The notes under the pieces were generated by a model. That model saw only the letters and a list, made by a program, of their open reading frames with translations, made no database searches and was not told the origin of the DNA. Both the position numbers and the translations under genes were made by a program. Positions 18,101 through 26,183 of a DNA stretch of 64,000 bases are shown here, one piece after another; positions within the stretch are counted from its first letter, which is position 1, and each line of letters opens with the position of its first letter. The DNA comes from Scatosoma sp900555925 (GTDB lineage: Bacteria; Bacillota; Clostridia; Christensenellales; Borkfalkiaceae), in contig CAUGYD010000002.1 in assembly GCA_959603585.1 (NCBI GenBank), positions 186,001-250,000 of the forward strand. Direction: 5' to 3'.

Positions 18101-19073
18101 CTTTGCTCTCCGTAAAGACCTCAAAAACGGTATCTTGTCTATAAGTATTTTTTATCTGTAACCTTTCTTGCACGATTTTGTCGTCCCCTTCGCCTATCGT
18201 TATGCTTCCATGTGCATAGTCGAAATCGAAGGTCGCGGGAACCGTCAGACTATAACCGTAAGGAACACTCTTTGACGGCGAGGAAAAACACACGTGTTCG
18301 TCCCCCGAAAAATTGCATGTAAGCGACGTTACGGAAGCGACCGTCATCAACGGTTCACTGCTCGGTTTTGCCGCCGTTTGTAAATCGACCGTCGTTCCTT
18401 CGCCCTTTATATAATCGCCTTCCTGCTTGATATATGTCGTATGTACTCCGAACATGAGTTCTTTTCCCTGCGTAGAGGCCAAAGAAAAGAAAGCGACCTG
18501 ATTACATTCTCCCGTTGGCAGAGCATTGTCACCTTCTCCCTCTGCGCTCAAATGCGTTCTTGCATTCCAATCCCATGTATTTGACGAGTTTCGGATAACG
18601 ACCATTTGATCGAAGGGAAGAAGCATATATCCGTCAAAATTTGCAGGGATGATAAGATAGCGAGCATTATGCGAGGTTTCCGTGATCCCTCCGCTCATCC
18701 AAAGAAAAGGGATCGTCGAATTGTAGGGAGAATATACAATGGGAGAATCCTTTGTATATACGCGGAATTGATTGATTTTATATTCCTCGGTCGAAAGATT
18801 TTTCACCCGTATGGCAAGTCCCGTTTGTCCGGTGAGAGAAAGACTTTCTGCGCCCGCAAACGAATAGAGAAGCCCTCCGGCCTCGGCAGTAGAGGAAAAA
18901 AGCGTAAATGATGTATCATCAAAATCGTCCGCAGAAATTTTTACCCCGTGCGACGCCGCAGCGGCGGGAACTTCTTTCAATTCAGACGCAACAACCGAGC
19001 CTCCTGCAATGAGCGCCAAGGCAAAGACGGCGCCGCAAAAAACGGACGTCAAATTTTTTGTTCTTCGTTTCAT
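15111..19073 (-). CDS. Giant secreted, membrane-anchored protein with four repeated beta-sandwich units
   Basis: 1320 residues. Signal peptide 1-30. Four divergent units lie at about 50-210, 350-505, 630-770 and 785-945. Each has a (V/I)RVKN...Y.I opening and an IP..FDGYM.(I/L)PF closing, e.g. LAIRVKNLSTEEYKI with IIPANFDGYMLLPF, and FAVRVKNISGSDFGI with IVPKDFDGTFVIHF. Residues 1205-1275 form an InlB/Listeria-Bacteroides-type repeat (EGYTFLRWYI). Residues 1285-1313 are an anchor: GCGSS, a hydrophobic helix, then KMKR. I recognise no catalytic domain; it may be a carbohydrate-binding scaffold. It is 1 base downstream of the sialidase-like gene. Confidence 0.75.
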   Translation of the reverse strand: MKRRTKNLTSVFCGAVFALALIAGGSVVASELKEVPAAAASHGVKISADDFDDTSFTLFSSTAEAGGLLYSFAGAESLSLTGQTGLAIRVKNLSTEEYKINQFRVYTKDSPIVYSPYNSTIPFLWMSGGITETSHNARYLIIPANFDGYMLLPFDQMVVIRNSSNTWDWNARTHLSAEGEGDNALPTGECNQVAFFSLASTQGKELMFGVHTTYIKQEGDYIKGEGTTVDLQTAAKPSSEPLMTVASVTSLTCNFSGDEHVCFSSPSKSVPYGYSLTVPATFDFDYAHGSITIGEGDDKIVQERLQIKNTYRQDTVFEVFTESKEINLDDSSRILDPEDNGTTSTNYGGSFPFASTISAAGSDGMVFRVRNTMNTEYLIDTLYINGTGGAQWSLLNSDVTYISIDGTVSFYCPGGGETVKYRNTRIPALFDGYMVIPFSELVATHVDSTIDDAYNWNRFEKDKLIKGSSDVWTAYPDGGITGINIYFKTGSGNEGRNELILGEAGVYTGEAAEFRLSDSTCFDGTIKSLTANGGLVTISAYPETVSAVTLKVNGMVGVSDDSLSLNYASSEIQLTYGEKLSFEPVVSLGYALNRIELGGDGTGTLEEPLFINLDRDGGNYELDFITEEILSFQAGDGQIVSLQDKKGIKVKVNNSGDSAVEYRIIITDGERQYIASSVGVGLYETENIVTYGNVFSIPAGYEGTVYIPFNVWRGSTYGGVQNLPFDYGEGEKPKEVTGKIYVDCRSGQDKEMLQAAFKDWTYVNELPAPSKADVSEANLYMEGDRDFIGGMLSDPDTTMAATDAGQAKAIRITPLEELAFGVAGFAVRVKNISGSDFGIRGYFIGSDNKTYVPTAKNYYTLIAKDGTTENIVDNNRNIIVPKDFDGTFVIHFADFATDSVTAGQTQNILREGLFIKYFNFYSAGTAGNGILFGKAAVIDYSGTASAVDCFTPLTVSDPNAGGAFSLKEIRAVSVNSENKEAVISPSEVIFGTTTVSVSPVKDKLITSVIAPEGCTVSDNRDGTFNVEIVFPYTSQETDFTLEIASVDALFVSITAGEHGLVTYKGMDVSDGIIVPAGSDYTLFVTPETGYEAIVKAGGNLISSQNSEYVIPADCTSVEIEFRALKADLSVKLNGKGGAVFDDETLIDGTISIEQGGHLLILTPEQGYSAIVLLNGETLEKKENGYEFFIYENSTLEISFQAIVYTIHYDLDRGTNGENPSFYTINDEVTFAAASKEGYTFLRWYILENGEKKTVSGIEKGTTGDITVYAEFERTEVPDSGHPTKSGCGSSVAGFTGTAILFAAFSGLFIIKMKRNGGKDD

Positions 19074-19074
19074 C

Positions 19075-20676
19075 TTATTTTCTCCTTATCTTTTTTATTG
19101 GAAGGACTACCCCCAGAGCGACGACGAGCGAAGCTCCTCCGACTCCGACGGACCCGCAGCCTTTATCTTTCTTTTCCTTAACCTCGACGTTCACGGTCAG
19201 ATAACCGTAGCTGTCGCCTACTGCAACGGGAAGATCGGGCGTATCGAAACGGAATGTATATCTGCCTGCTCGGCTTGAATCATAGTCGGGACAAACCCAC
19301 GTTCCATTAAGAGAATATGTCTTTTCTCCGTCGATTGCCGTCAGTCGGGAAGGAAGGCGAGAATTGATGTCCGCTTCCTCTGCGCCGAGCTCCACCGTTA
19401 TATATTTCTCAAATTCCTCTTTCACGCCTTCGATATCGGAAATGATGTTCCCTTGAACATTGGCGTTTCTAACTACCGTATTGTAAGTATAACATCCCTC
19501 CGTCACGATTCGTCCCGCTCGGATATCCGCCTCGGTAAACTTTGCGCAGGCGATTTCGGTATAGCTGAAACGGGCGTCCCAAACGACATAGATTTCTCCG
19601 TTTTTCCCCTGCAAATTTGCAGCTTCCGGATATCCACAGCCAAACCAATCCCCGAAATGGTCGCGCGCATCGAGGCTTAAACTGTACGGCCACGTTTTAC
19701 CGTTATCCTCACTTAAAAAAGCAGTCAAATTCTCTCTGCCGCTCGTAGAACAGCCGACGATAAACAGAAGGTTACCGCTATCCAACCGCTGAATATGCGA
19801 CTTATTGCTATACGAAAGGAAGGGACGGCCGTTATTCGCATGTGTATCCGTCCAAGTTTCTCCCCCGTCGTAGGACCATGCGAGCTGGATTCCGCCTTCC
19901 GCGCCGTTTTCCAATCGGGAAACATGCAGGAGTGAACCGTCCGCACATTCGACGATCTGCGCTTCCCACCACTTTCTATTTCCGTTGGAAGAATTTACCG
20001 AAGAATACTGTTCCCATTTTTGTCCGTTCGTGGAAGCATAAATCGCATTGGAATCCGAGGAGGAATTTTCCGCGGAAAAAAGCCAAATATTATCCCATTT
20101 GTCGCTTAAAATCGTAGGTCTATGCGCAGAATTATAATTCAGGACCTTTGTCGCTTTGCTTAATTTCAGATTTTCCGAAGGATTTTCGCAATCGGGGTTT
20201 TCCAAATAGATAACATTCTGTCCGCTGTTATTCAGCCAGAGCTGTAACTTGCCGTCGTGCATGAAAAGGTGCGGCTGATAAATTCCGTTTTCCTCGTCTT
20301 TCTGATCGATTACGAGACTCTCCTTCGACCATGTTTTCCCTCCGTCGTCACTGTAATGAAAGGCATTGTAATTCAAAGGGTCAGGTTCGCCGTACCCGCC
20401 CGTCATGAAGCCGGCCCAAAGCCGTCCTCCCTCCGTCAGACATACGGACGGAAGTCCGTTCCAGCGCCTGTCGTCGAACGAATAGGTTTCCGTGGTGCCC
20501 TCCGCCAAGACGGTATCTTCCATTCCTTCCCAATCCGTCCAAAAGGCATAATAATTCCCCAAATCGAGCTTCTCCGTCCGTACGTTCTCCGCTTCGGTTT
20601 TTGAAAAACCCATCGGAGCAAAAACAATTCCCGCCGCAAGCAATGCCGCAAACGCGCTTTTATATATTTTTTTCAT
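19075..20676 (-). CDS. Secreted sialidase-like BNR protein with C-terminal membrane anchor
   Basis: 533 residues. Signal peptide 1-30, then a six-bladed propeller with Asp boxes YSDDGGKTWSKE, WSYDGGETWTDT and SEDNGKTWPYS, and SVCLTEGGRLWAGF in the position of the first blade. About residues 410-505 look like an Ig-like or Big-type beta domain. The C terminus is KGCGSVGVGG, a hydrophobic stretch and KKIRRK, matching the anchor of the 1320-residue neighbour. It most resembles exo-alpha-sialidase family members and could release a terminal acidic sugar at the cell surface. No nan genes for sialic acid catabolism are in the window, so another substrate is equally likely. Confidence 0.75.
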   Translation of the reverse strand: MKKIYKSAFAALLAAGIVFAPMGFSKTEAENVRTEKLDLGNYYAFWTDWEGMEDTVLAEGTTETYSFDDRRWNGLPSVCLTEGGRLWAGFMTGGYGEPDPLNYNAFHYSDDGGKTWSKESLVIDQKDEENGIYQPHLFMHDGKLQLWLNNSGQNVIYLENPDCENPSENLKLSKATKVLNYNSAHRPTILSDKWDNIWLFSAENSSSDSNAIYASTNGQKWEQYSSVNSSNGNRKWWEAQIVECADGSLLHVSRLENGAEGGIQLAWSYDGGETWTDTHANNGRPFLSYSNKSHIQRLDSGNLLFIVGCSTSGRENLTAFLSEDNGKTWPYSLSLDARDHFGDWFGCGYPEAANLQGKNGEIYVVWDARFSYTEIACAKFTEADIRAGRIVTEGCYTYNTVVRNANVQGNIISDIEGVKEEFEKYITVELGAEEADINSRLPSRLTAIDGEKTYSLNGTWVCPDYDSSRAGRYTFRFDTPDLPVAVGDSYGYLTVNVEVKEKKDKGCGSVGVGGASLVVALGVVLPIKKIRRK

Positions 20677-21872
20677 GGTTTTACCCCCCTTTCGAGCGGA
20701 AATTCGTGAATCATCGGCGTATAGAGGTATTCATCGCCGATCAGTCCTTCGTCGCCGCTGACGGCCGAGGACGTGAAATATATATCCACACTTCGCGATG
20801 AAACGGTATATCCGTATTCATCAGAAGCGATACACCCGTTATAAATGCGCTTATAACCGCCCGAACGAGAAAAATCGTCCTCGTCGTCTACTGCGGTATG
20901 AATTGCTCCGATTCGCCGCTGTTTTGCGTTATAGAGCGCCCAAACAGGGTCCGCCGATTCCATCGGAGCATTATCGCTCACCTCAAAAATTCTGTCTGCG
21001 GAAGCTATCACCGGCTGCACTGCCTCCGATACGGCGGGAAGACCGCTGACCGTTCCGGAGTAATTGCGGCATACCACATACAAATTTTCGTCGGGATCGT
21101 AGGCATAATCGGCACTGTAAAGCGTCGTGTTTTCACTGCCGTCCGCCAGCCCCGAGACATTGATTTTCATTCTCCCTCCGCGGATAATACTGCCAAGATC
21201 GGAACAATCCATTTCTATCCCGTAGCTGCAATTAAATTTCCCGTAAAAAGAGTAGAACAAAGTCAATTGCCCCTTTTTGTCGTAGCTGACGAGAGAAGGT
21301 TCCGTAACGCCTTTATAATTAGTGAGCCCGACGGGCGTTTGCTCCGTCTTATCGTAAGCCACGACGGGATTTTTTCCCACTCGGATATAGGTACCATCTA
21401 TCGAATCGCTTACGGCAAAACCTATTTCCGCGTTATTCCGATTGGACTTTTTCGATCCCGCATACGCCATGAGATAATCATAAGTCTCGCCCTCGTAGAG
21501 AAACTCTCCTTTTACGACGTCTGCCGAAAACACCGAGCCGCTGTCCCATCCGTTGTCCGAGACGGAAAGAACGGTTTTTGCTTCACCGTAATTCCACTTT
21601 CCGTCCCGCCATTCGGCGCGCCGCACGGCAATCGTATCGGAAGTATTGTCATTGATATTTGCATTTCGGGTATAAAACATATACTGTATGTTTCCCATGC
21701 GGACGACATTAGGAGATTCGTTATAATATCCCAGATTTTCCTCAAAGCAAGGATCGATGCCCGTAATAGGTTTGTGTTTATTCGTTCCTTCCGCATCCGA
21801 GCAGCCGCAGGCGAAAAGAAAAATAAAAGACAGCGCCGCGGTTATACATAATTTTTTTCCGAAAGATTTCAT
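20673..21872 (-). CDS. Lipoprotein with a five-bladed beta-propeller-like fold (GH43/GH32-like)
   Basis: 399 residues starting at 21872 (GGGAGG six bases upstream, ATGA overlap with the previous gene). Lipobox ACGC gives lipidated Cys24. The body repeats short propeller phrases: YNESPNVVRMGNIQYMFYTR, GWDSGSVFSADVV, GVTEPSLVSYDKKGQLTLFYSFYG and ADPVWALYNAKQRRIGAIHT. These resemble GH43/GH32/GH117-type propellers with an acidic pocket, but I cannot place three catalytic carboxylates with confidence. It is the surface neighbour of the BNR protein in the same operon. Confidence 0.65.
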   Translation of the reverse strand: MKSFGKKLCITAALSFIFLFACGCSDAEGTNKHKPITGIDPCFEENLGYYNESPNVVRMGNIQYMFYTRNANINDNTSDTIAVRRAEWRDGKWNYGEAKTVLSVSDNGWDSGSVFSADVVKGEFLYEGETYDYLMAYAGSKKSNRNNAEIGFAVSDSIDGTYIRVGKNPVVAYDKTEQTPVGLTNYKGVTEPSLVSYDKKGQLTLFYSFYGKFNCSYGIEMDCSDLGSIIRGGRMKINVSGLADGSENTTLYSADYAYDPDENLYVVCRNYSGTVSGLPAVSEAVQPVIASADRIFEVSDNAPMESADPVWALYNAKQRRIGAIHTAVDDEDDFSRSGGYKRIYNGCIASDEYGYTVSSRSVDIYFTSSAVSGDEGLIGDEYLYTPMIHEFPLERGVKP

Positions 21873-23311
21873 TTTTCGCCTCCCAGACATTCCGCTATGC
21901 TCGGCAGCGTTCTGTCGAACAGTTTTCCTGCTTCAAATTCAGAATAATACAGTCCTATATTATCAAAATACATGGTCACGTTATCGTTCAAAATAAACTG
22001 ACTCGTAATATAGATATTGGTATGAGGCTTATTTTCATCATAAATTCCGTCCGTATATTCGAGCGCCATGCTCCAATCGGGGCAGGCGTATTGAGAGAAC
22101 GGAATACGCACCCAACCGCAGAAAGAGGCCGGAATATAGGCCACATTCAAAGTCGAGGCGGAAAACTCTTCTCCCGTAACGGTATCATAAAACCATAAGG
22201 TGCGATAAAGCGTTCCGTTCAAATTCCAACGTTCGGCACCGCCCTCTTCGGCTTCCGAAAATTCGAGATTGAAACTGACGGGATAGGGCTGCGGATTTTT
22301 TACCCATATCGTCAAGCCGAGCGCCCCTGCAAAATTCTGTTTGTCTCCGGACAACGTTACGCCCAAAGAGCCGTAGGAATTGAGGGAGGAATCATATTCG
22401 TCATAATAGCTTCCGTATTCCCACTTCAAAGCGTTTCCGTATCCCGATATATCGGCAACGGGATTATAGGCAAACTTCTGTCCGCTTACGGAAAAACGGG
22501 ATTTCCAGGAATTTTCGGCGGAATTTTTCTCCGTTTCCTCAATATCGTCGATTTCTTCCTGTGTCGCCAATCTCGCATTCATGGCTTTGTTATCGCTCCA
22601 TACGATCGACTCTAAATCCGTGGCCGAAAAATCATACAAAACTTTTTCTTCCGTTACGTTTAATAAATCCGCATCGAAATCTTCGAGTATTTTGACGTCG
22701 CCGATTCTTTCGATTTTTTCTGTTTCATCGACAATCGCATCGGTCAGACAGAAGAAATGGGCCAGCATTTCTCTGCGCGCGGTCGTATATGAAGAATTGT
22801 GTTGTATACGTACTTTGACGATATCCGAGGGCGCTTTCGTAGGATTTTTTTCCGAGCCTCCGTTCGTGCGATACCAAGGAAGATACATCGTGCCGTAAAA
22901 TCCCTGTTTCGGCCAAAGATAGGAATACATCCAAGTCACGGAAGTCTTTGTTCCGTCTGTCGTTGCGGCGGGAATCGTTGTATCTTCGCCGTTGAAATTA
23001 TCTGTATTCCACGTATTTCCGTCGGAATCGGTAAAGATAAATCGGAACATGGACCATACAGGATTGTTGCCGTTCTGATCCACAGCATATACGGGATTTA
23101 CTTTTATACCAATATGAGTCCCTTTAATTTCTTGTTTGTCAAATTCTATTTCCAAATAGTCGGAGCCGCTTCCCCTATGTTCTTCCGTCAATTCCAATGT
23201 CAACGGAGCTTTTTCGTCCGCCTGCGTCCTTTCCAAAAACGATACTCCGCCCACAGCAAAAACGATGCTCGTTACGACAGCGACGACTGTTTTTATAAAT
23301 TTACCGATCAA
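21869..23311 (-). CDS. Secreted protein with two of the same beta-sandwich units, TTG start
   Basis: 480 residues, signal peptide 1-31 (ending ERTQA). The start codon is TTG at 23311, eight bases after AAGGAGG and overlapping the upstream TGA as TTGA; no ATG nearby has a better site. Two units, about 40-215 and 250-470, show the pattern of the 1320-residue protein: IGIKVNPVYAVDQNG with GFYGTMYLPWY, and LTIWVKNPQPYPVSF with YIPASFCGWVRIPF. It has no anchor and no recognised catalytic motif; a binding protein for the target glycan is the simplest guess. Confidence 0.72.
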   Translation of the reverse strand: MIGKFIKTVVAVVTSIVFAVGGVSFLERTQADEKAPLTLELTEEHRGSGSDYLEIEFDKQEIKGTHIGIKVNPVYAVDQNGNNPVWSMFRFIFTDSDGNTWNTDNFNGEDTTIPAATTDGTKTSVTWMYSYLWPKQGFYGTMYLPWYRTNGGSEKNPTKAPSDIVKVRIQHNSSYTTARREMLAHFFCLTDAIVDETEKIERIGDVKILEDFDADLLNVTEEKVLYDFSATDLESIVWSDNKAMNARLATQEEIDDIEETEKNSAENSWKSRFSVSGQKFAYNPVADISGYGNALKWEYGSYYDEYDSSLNSYGSLGVTLSGDKQNFAGALGLTIWVKNPQPYPVSFNLEFSEAEEGGAERWNLNGTLYRTLWFYDTVTGEEFSASTLNVAYIPASFCGWVRIPFSQYACPDWSMALEYTDGIYDENKPHTNIYITSQFILNDNVTMYFDNIGLYYSEFEAGKLFDRTLPSIAECLGGEK

Positions 23312-24243
23312 ACTATTTTCCTCCTTGTCTGCTTTTCTTCCAGCCTTTTCAAAGCCCCGAAAAATCGCTCGTAAAATTTTTCGAGATCGATTAAAACGGC
23401 CATTCTCATCTTTGAGCCTTCCTTTTCCCGAACGGTAATTCCGTTTTTCTTGACCGAAATGTGCATATCTTCAAATTGACATATATCGTCATACGCCAAC
23501 GATAACACGCACAGAGGATCGTGCATCGTGGGATACCGTTTATTGCCAAAGCCCGTTTTAGGATTATTACTTTCTATCCATACTCGCATCATATTCCGTA
23601 CCGCTGCGACAGCGGGAGAAGTAAATTTGTTCAAACATTCTATTTGCTTTTCATATAGCTTACAGGATACTGTCACGTTCAACCCGACGCATGTGATCGG
23701 CAGACCGCTCGAAAAAAATTCTGAGGCAGACAGAGGGTCAACCCGTACATTCCATTCGGGATATGTATCCATGGGCTGCCCGCCCATAATATACGCTTCC
23801 TTCAAAAGGGCGAATCTCTCATTATCTTTCTTTTTAGCCGCCGCAACGTTCATAAACGGACCGAGGGCAACGAGCGTTACTTCCCCCGGATATTTTGCCG
23901 CCGTTTCAAGGATGAAATCCACTGCATTTCCCGGAGCGTACTTTTCCGAAGCCATTTCGTCGAGATAATGGTGGATTCGGATCTTTCCGTCTTCTTGGTA
24001 TTGTTCATAGTTCCACTTTTCAATCAAACCGTTCAGGGGAACTTCTATCCCCGCATAGACGGGGATAGTCTCCTTTCCTGCCAAACGGAGTAGATATCTG
24101 ACAATCTGCGCGCGCTGCGGAGTATTTTTGAACACGGTGGTAATCCCGAGAATTTCCAGCTCCGGCTCGGAGAGTGCGGTCAGAAGCGCAAAAGCATCGT
24201 CGATATCGTCTCCGATATCCGTATCGATAATAATTTTTTTCAT
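23308..24243 (-). CDS. Nucleoside-hydrolase (IUNH) family protein
   Basis: 311 residues, cytoplasmic. The calcium-binding Asp cluster DTDIGDDIDDAFAL is at residues 7-20. The sequences YPEWNVRVDPLSASEFF and YPTMHDPLCVL match the ligand-binding Asn/Asp and the late Asp of inosine-uridine hydrolases. Known members cleave N-glycosidic bonds of ribonucleosides. In this operon, between a solute-binding protein and secreted glycan proteins, it may act on a different N-linked or O-linked sugar; that is inference from position only. Length is standard for the family. Confidence 0.88.
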   Translation of the reverse strand: MKKIIIDTDIGDDIDDAFALLTALSEPELEILGITTVFKNTPQRAQIVRYLLRLAGKETIPVYAGIEVPLNGLIEKWNYEQYQEDGKIRIHHYLDEMASEKYAPGNAVDFILETAAKYPGEVTLVALGPFMNVAAAKKKDNERFALLKEAYIMGGQPMDTYPEWNVRVDPLSASEFFSSGLPITCVGLNVTVSCKLYEKQIECLNKFTSPAVAAVRNMMRVWIESNNPKTGFGNKRYPTMHDPLCVLSLAYDDICQFEDMHISVKKNGITVREKEGSKMRMAVLIDLEKFYERFFGALKRLEEKQTRRKIV

Positions 24244-24261
24244 GATTTCCTCTATTTTCGA

Positions 24262-26166
24262 TTACTTAATTTCCACGTCAGAGGGAATTTCCTTATTATA
24301 GGAATAATCCCCGTAAATTCCTGTAAATTTCAGATTATGATAATCCGATTCCGGATCATTGGGTGGCCAGGAGAAAGCAATTTCCGCTTTTTGTTTATAG
24401 GCCTGAAAACTTTCGTTTTTATAGCCAATAAAGGTCTCATATCCCTTTCGCTTAGCCGAAGCCAAAGTATCCTGTACGATAGAAGCTGCGGCCTCTGCAC
24501 TTCCCGCGCAAATGATTTCCGCATAATATTCGTTCCAAAGCAACCGAAGATTATTTTGTATATCTACTACTTTGGAATAATTTTCCCCCGTGGGATCAAG
24601 TTCAAATTCAAAGCCTCGATAACTATACGTATAGGGAATCAGCCCCGCTTTCAGATTATAAGTCACATAATTGGAATAGGTATTATAAGCTCCTCCGCGT
24701 ACCGAAGAAAGGTTGACATACATTGGATTATAAAGAACGTTAGGCGAGAAAAATCCATAAGAAGAAGTATTGTTGGAATTGAACGCTGCTTTGACTGCAT
24801 CGGTATATTCGATTTGTCCGTATTTTGCAACCGTCTCTTTTCCGTTTATCGTCGTGGTTTCTCCCGGTTTTACGGTATAATAGAAAGTGCCTTCGGTATC
24901 CGACGCATTTTCTCCCTCTACTCCGTAGGCGAGCAGCTTCTGTCCCTCCTCCGAATAGAGGAAATCAAATAGCTGGATTACACGGTCGGGACGCTTGCAT
25001 TTATTGGTTATCATTGAGAACATATAAGAATTTCCGGTAACGGAAATTTGCGGTACGTCGCCAGCGGAATTTCCGAACACGATGGGAACATACTGTCGCC
25101 CCTCATAGTTATACACCCCGTCCGTCTTTTTGATATTCCAATTTTTGAAATAACTTCCCATATCCTGAGGAGAACCGATATAGATAAACGGCAACCCGTT
25201 CTGGATATATCCGCCTATTTGCGAAGCCGTCGCCGTCAGATTTCCCGAAGTCATCAGACCGTTTCGATACAGCTCGTTAAGCCAGACCATCATTTCTTCA
25301 AATTCGGGTTGTGCATATTGATATACATAATTCCCTTCTGCATCCTCCTCGGGCACAGAAAAATACTCCATCAACCAGCGAAGTCCCACACTTCCCGTAG
25401 TACGGTGTGATTCAAACGGAGACAAACAGACGGTGGGATTATCATTTTTCAATCCATATTCTTGCTTTACCCAAAGACACATATCAATAACGCCCTGCGG
25501 AGTACAGACAGAGGCAGGATTCCAGTTCGGATCGGCGGCATACATAGCGTCGTAATAAGCGTCCAAATAATCCTTTCGGGCTACAATCCCCCCATTGGAA
25601 AGTAGAGAATATCCCATGTCTTTATACTCGTTTACCTGTACGGTAGAATAAAAGTGATTGGGAATACCATATAAATTTCCATCGGAAGCCGCATACATCT
25701 CTGCCATTTCTTCGTCGAGCCTCGTCAAAAGCGTCGGGGCCCAGCGTTTTGCCAGCTCTTGGATAGGATAAATATAATTCTTGGCTTCTGCCAGCTTGAT
25801 TCTTTCCTGTGTATTTGCGGCAATCGAAATGACGTCGGTGAAAGTATTCGTCTGCATCATGGTGGATAATTTGGAACCGTCCGCATTGGCAGGGGTTTCA
25901 AATACAATGTTCACTCCTGTACGTCGATAAATCTCTTTACTGATCAAGGAACTAGAATTATTGCTCCAACCTGCCAAATCGACGTACCAATTAATGGTGA
26001 CTTTGTCCTCTTCCTCCCACTGCGTCCAGCTATCCTTCGTCGGATCGGCATTGGGATAATCGGGATACGTGAGCGTCGCTTTCGAGATTCCCCCGCCGCA
26101 ACCCGCGCAAACAACTGCGGCGATAGCCGCACAAAAAACCGCAAAAAATTTGTTGAGTTTTTTCAT
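24262..26166 (-). CDS. Extracellular solute-binding lipoprotein of the second CUT1 importer
   Basis: 634 residues, lipobox CAGC with Cys23. The sequence WYVDLAGWSNNSSSLISKEIYRRTGVNIVFETP and later RPDRVIQLFDFLYSEEGQKLLAYGVEG are typical of LplA-type binding proteins. It lies 17 bases after the YtcP-like permease and 18 bases before the nucleoside hydrolase gene. It would capture the oligosaccharide released by the secreted enzymes encoded further along the same transcript. Confidence 0.9.
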   Translation of the reverse strand: MKKLNKFFAVFCAAIAAVVCAGCGGGISKATLTYPDYPNADPTKDSWTQWEEEDKVTINWYVDLAGWSNNSSSLISKEIYRRTGVNIVFETPANADGSKLSTMMQTNTFTDVISIAANTQERIKLAEAKNYIYPIQELAKRWAPTLLTRLDEEMAEMYAASDGNLYGIPNHFYSTVQVNEYKDMGYSLLSNGGIVARKDYLDAYYDAMYAADPNWNPASVCTPQGVIDMCLWVKQEYGLKNDNPTVCLSPFESHRTTGSVGLRWLMEYFSVPEEDAEGNYVYQYAQPEFEEMMVWLNELYRNGLMTSGNLTATASQIGGYIQNGLPFIYIGSPQDMGSYFKNWNIKKTDGVYNYEGRQYVPIVFGNSAGDVPQISVTGNSYMFSMITNKCKRPDRVIQLFDFLYSEEGQKLLAYGVEGENASDTEGTFYYTVKPGETTTINGKETVAKYGQIEYTDAVKAAFNSNNTSSYGFFSPNVLYNPMYVNLSSVRGGAYNTYSNYVTYNLKAGLIPYTYSYRGFEFELDPTGENYSKVVDIQNNLRLLWNEYYAEIICAGSAEAAASIVQDTLASAKRKGYETFIGYKNESFQAYKQKAEIAFSWPPNDPESDYHNLKFTGIYGDYSYNKEIPSDVEIK

Positions 26167-26183
26167 AAAATTCCTCCTTGTTT

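Noticed and set aside
19075..20676. Calling the BNR protein a sialidase (nanH) outright
   Set aside because: Asp boxes only show the propeller fold. The Arg triad is not securely placed, and no sialic acid transport or nan genes are in the window.
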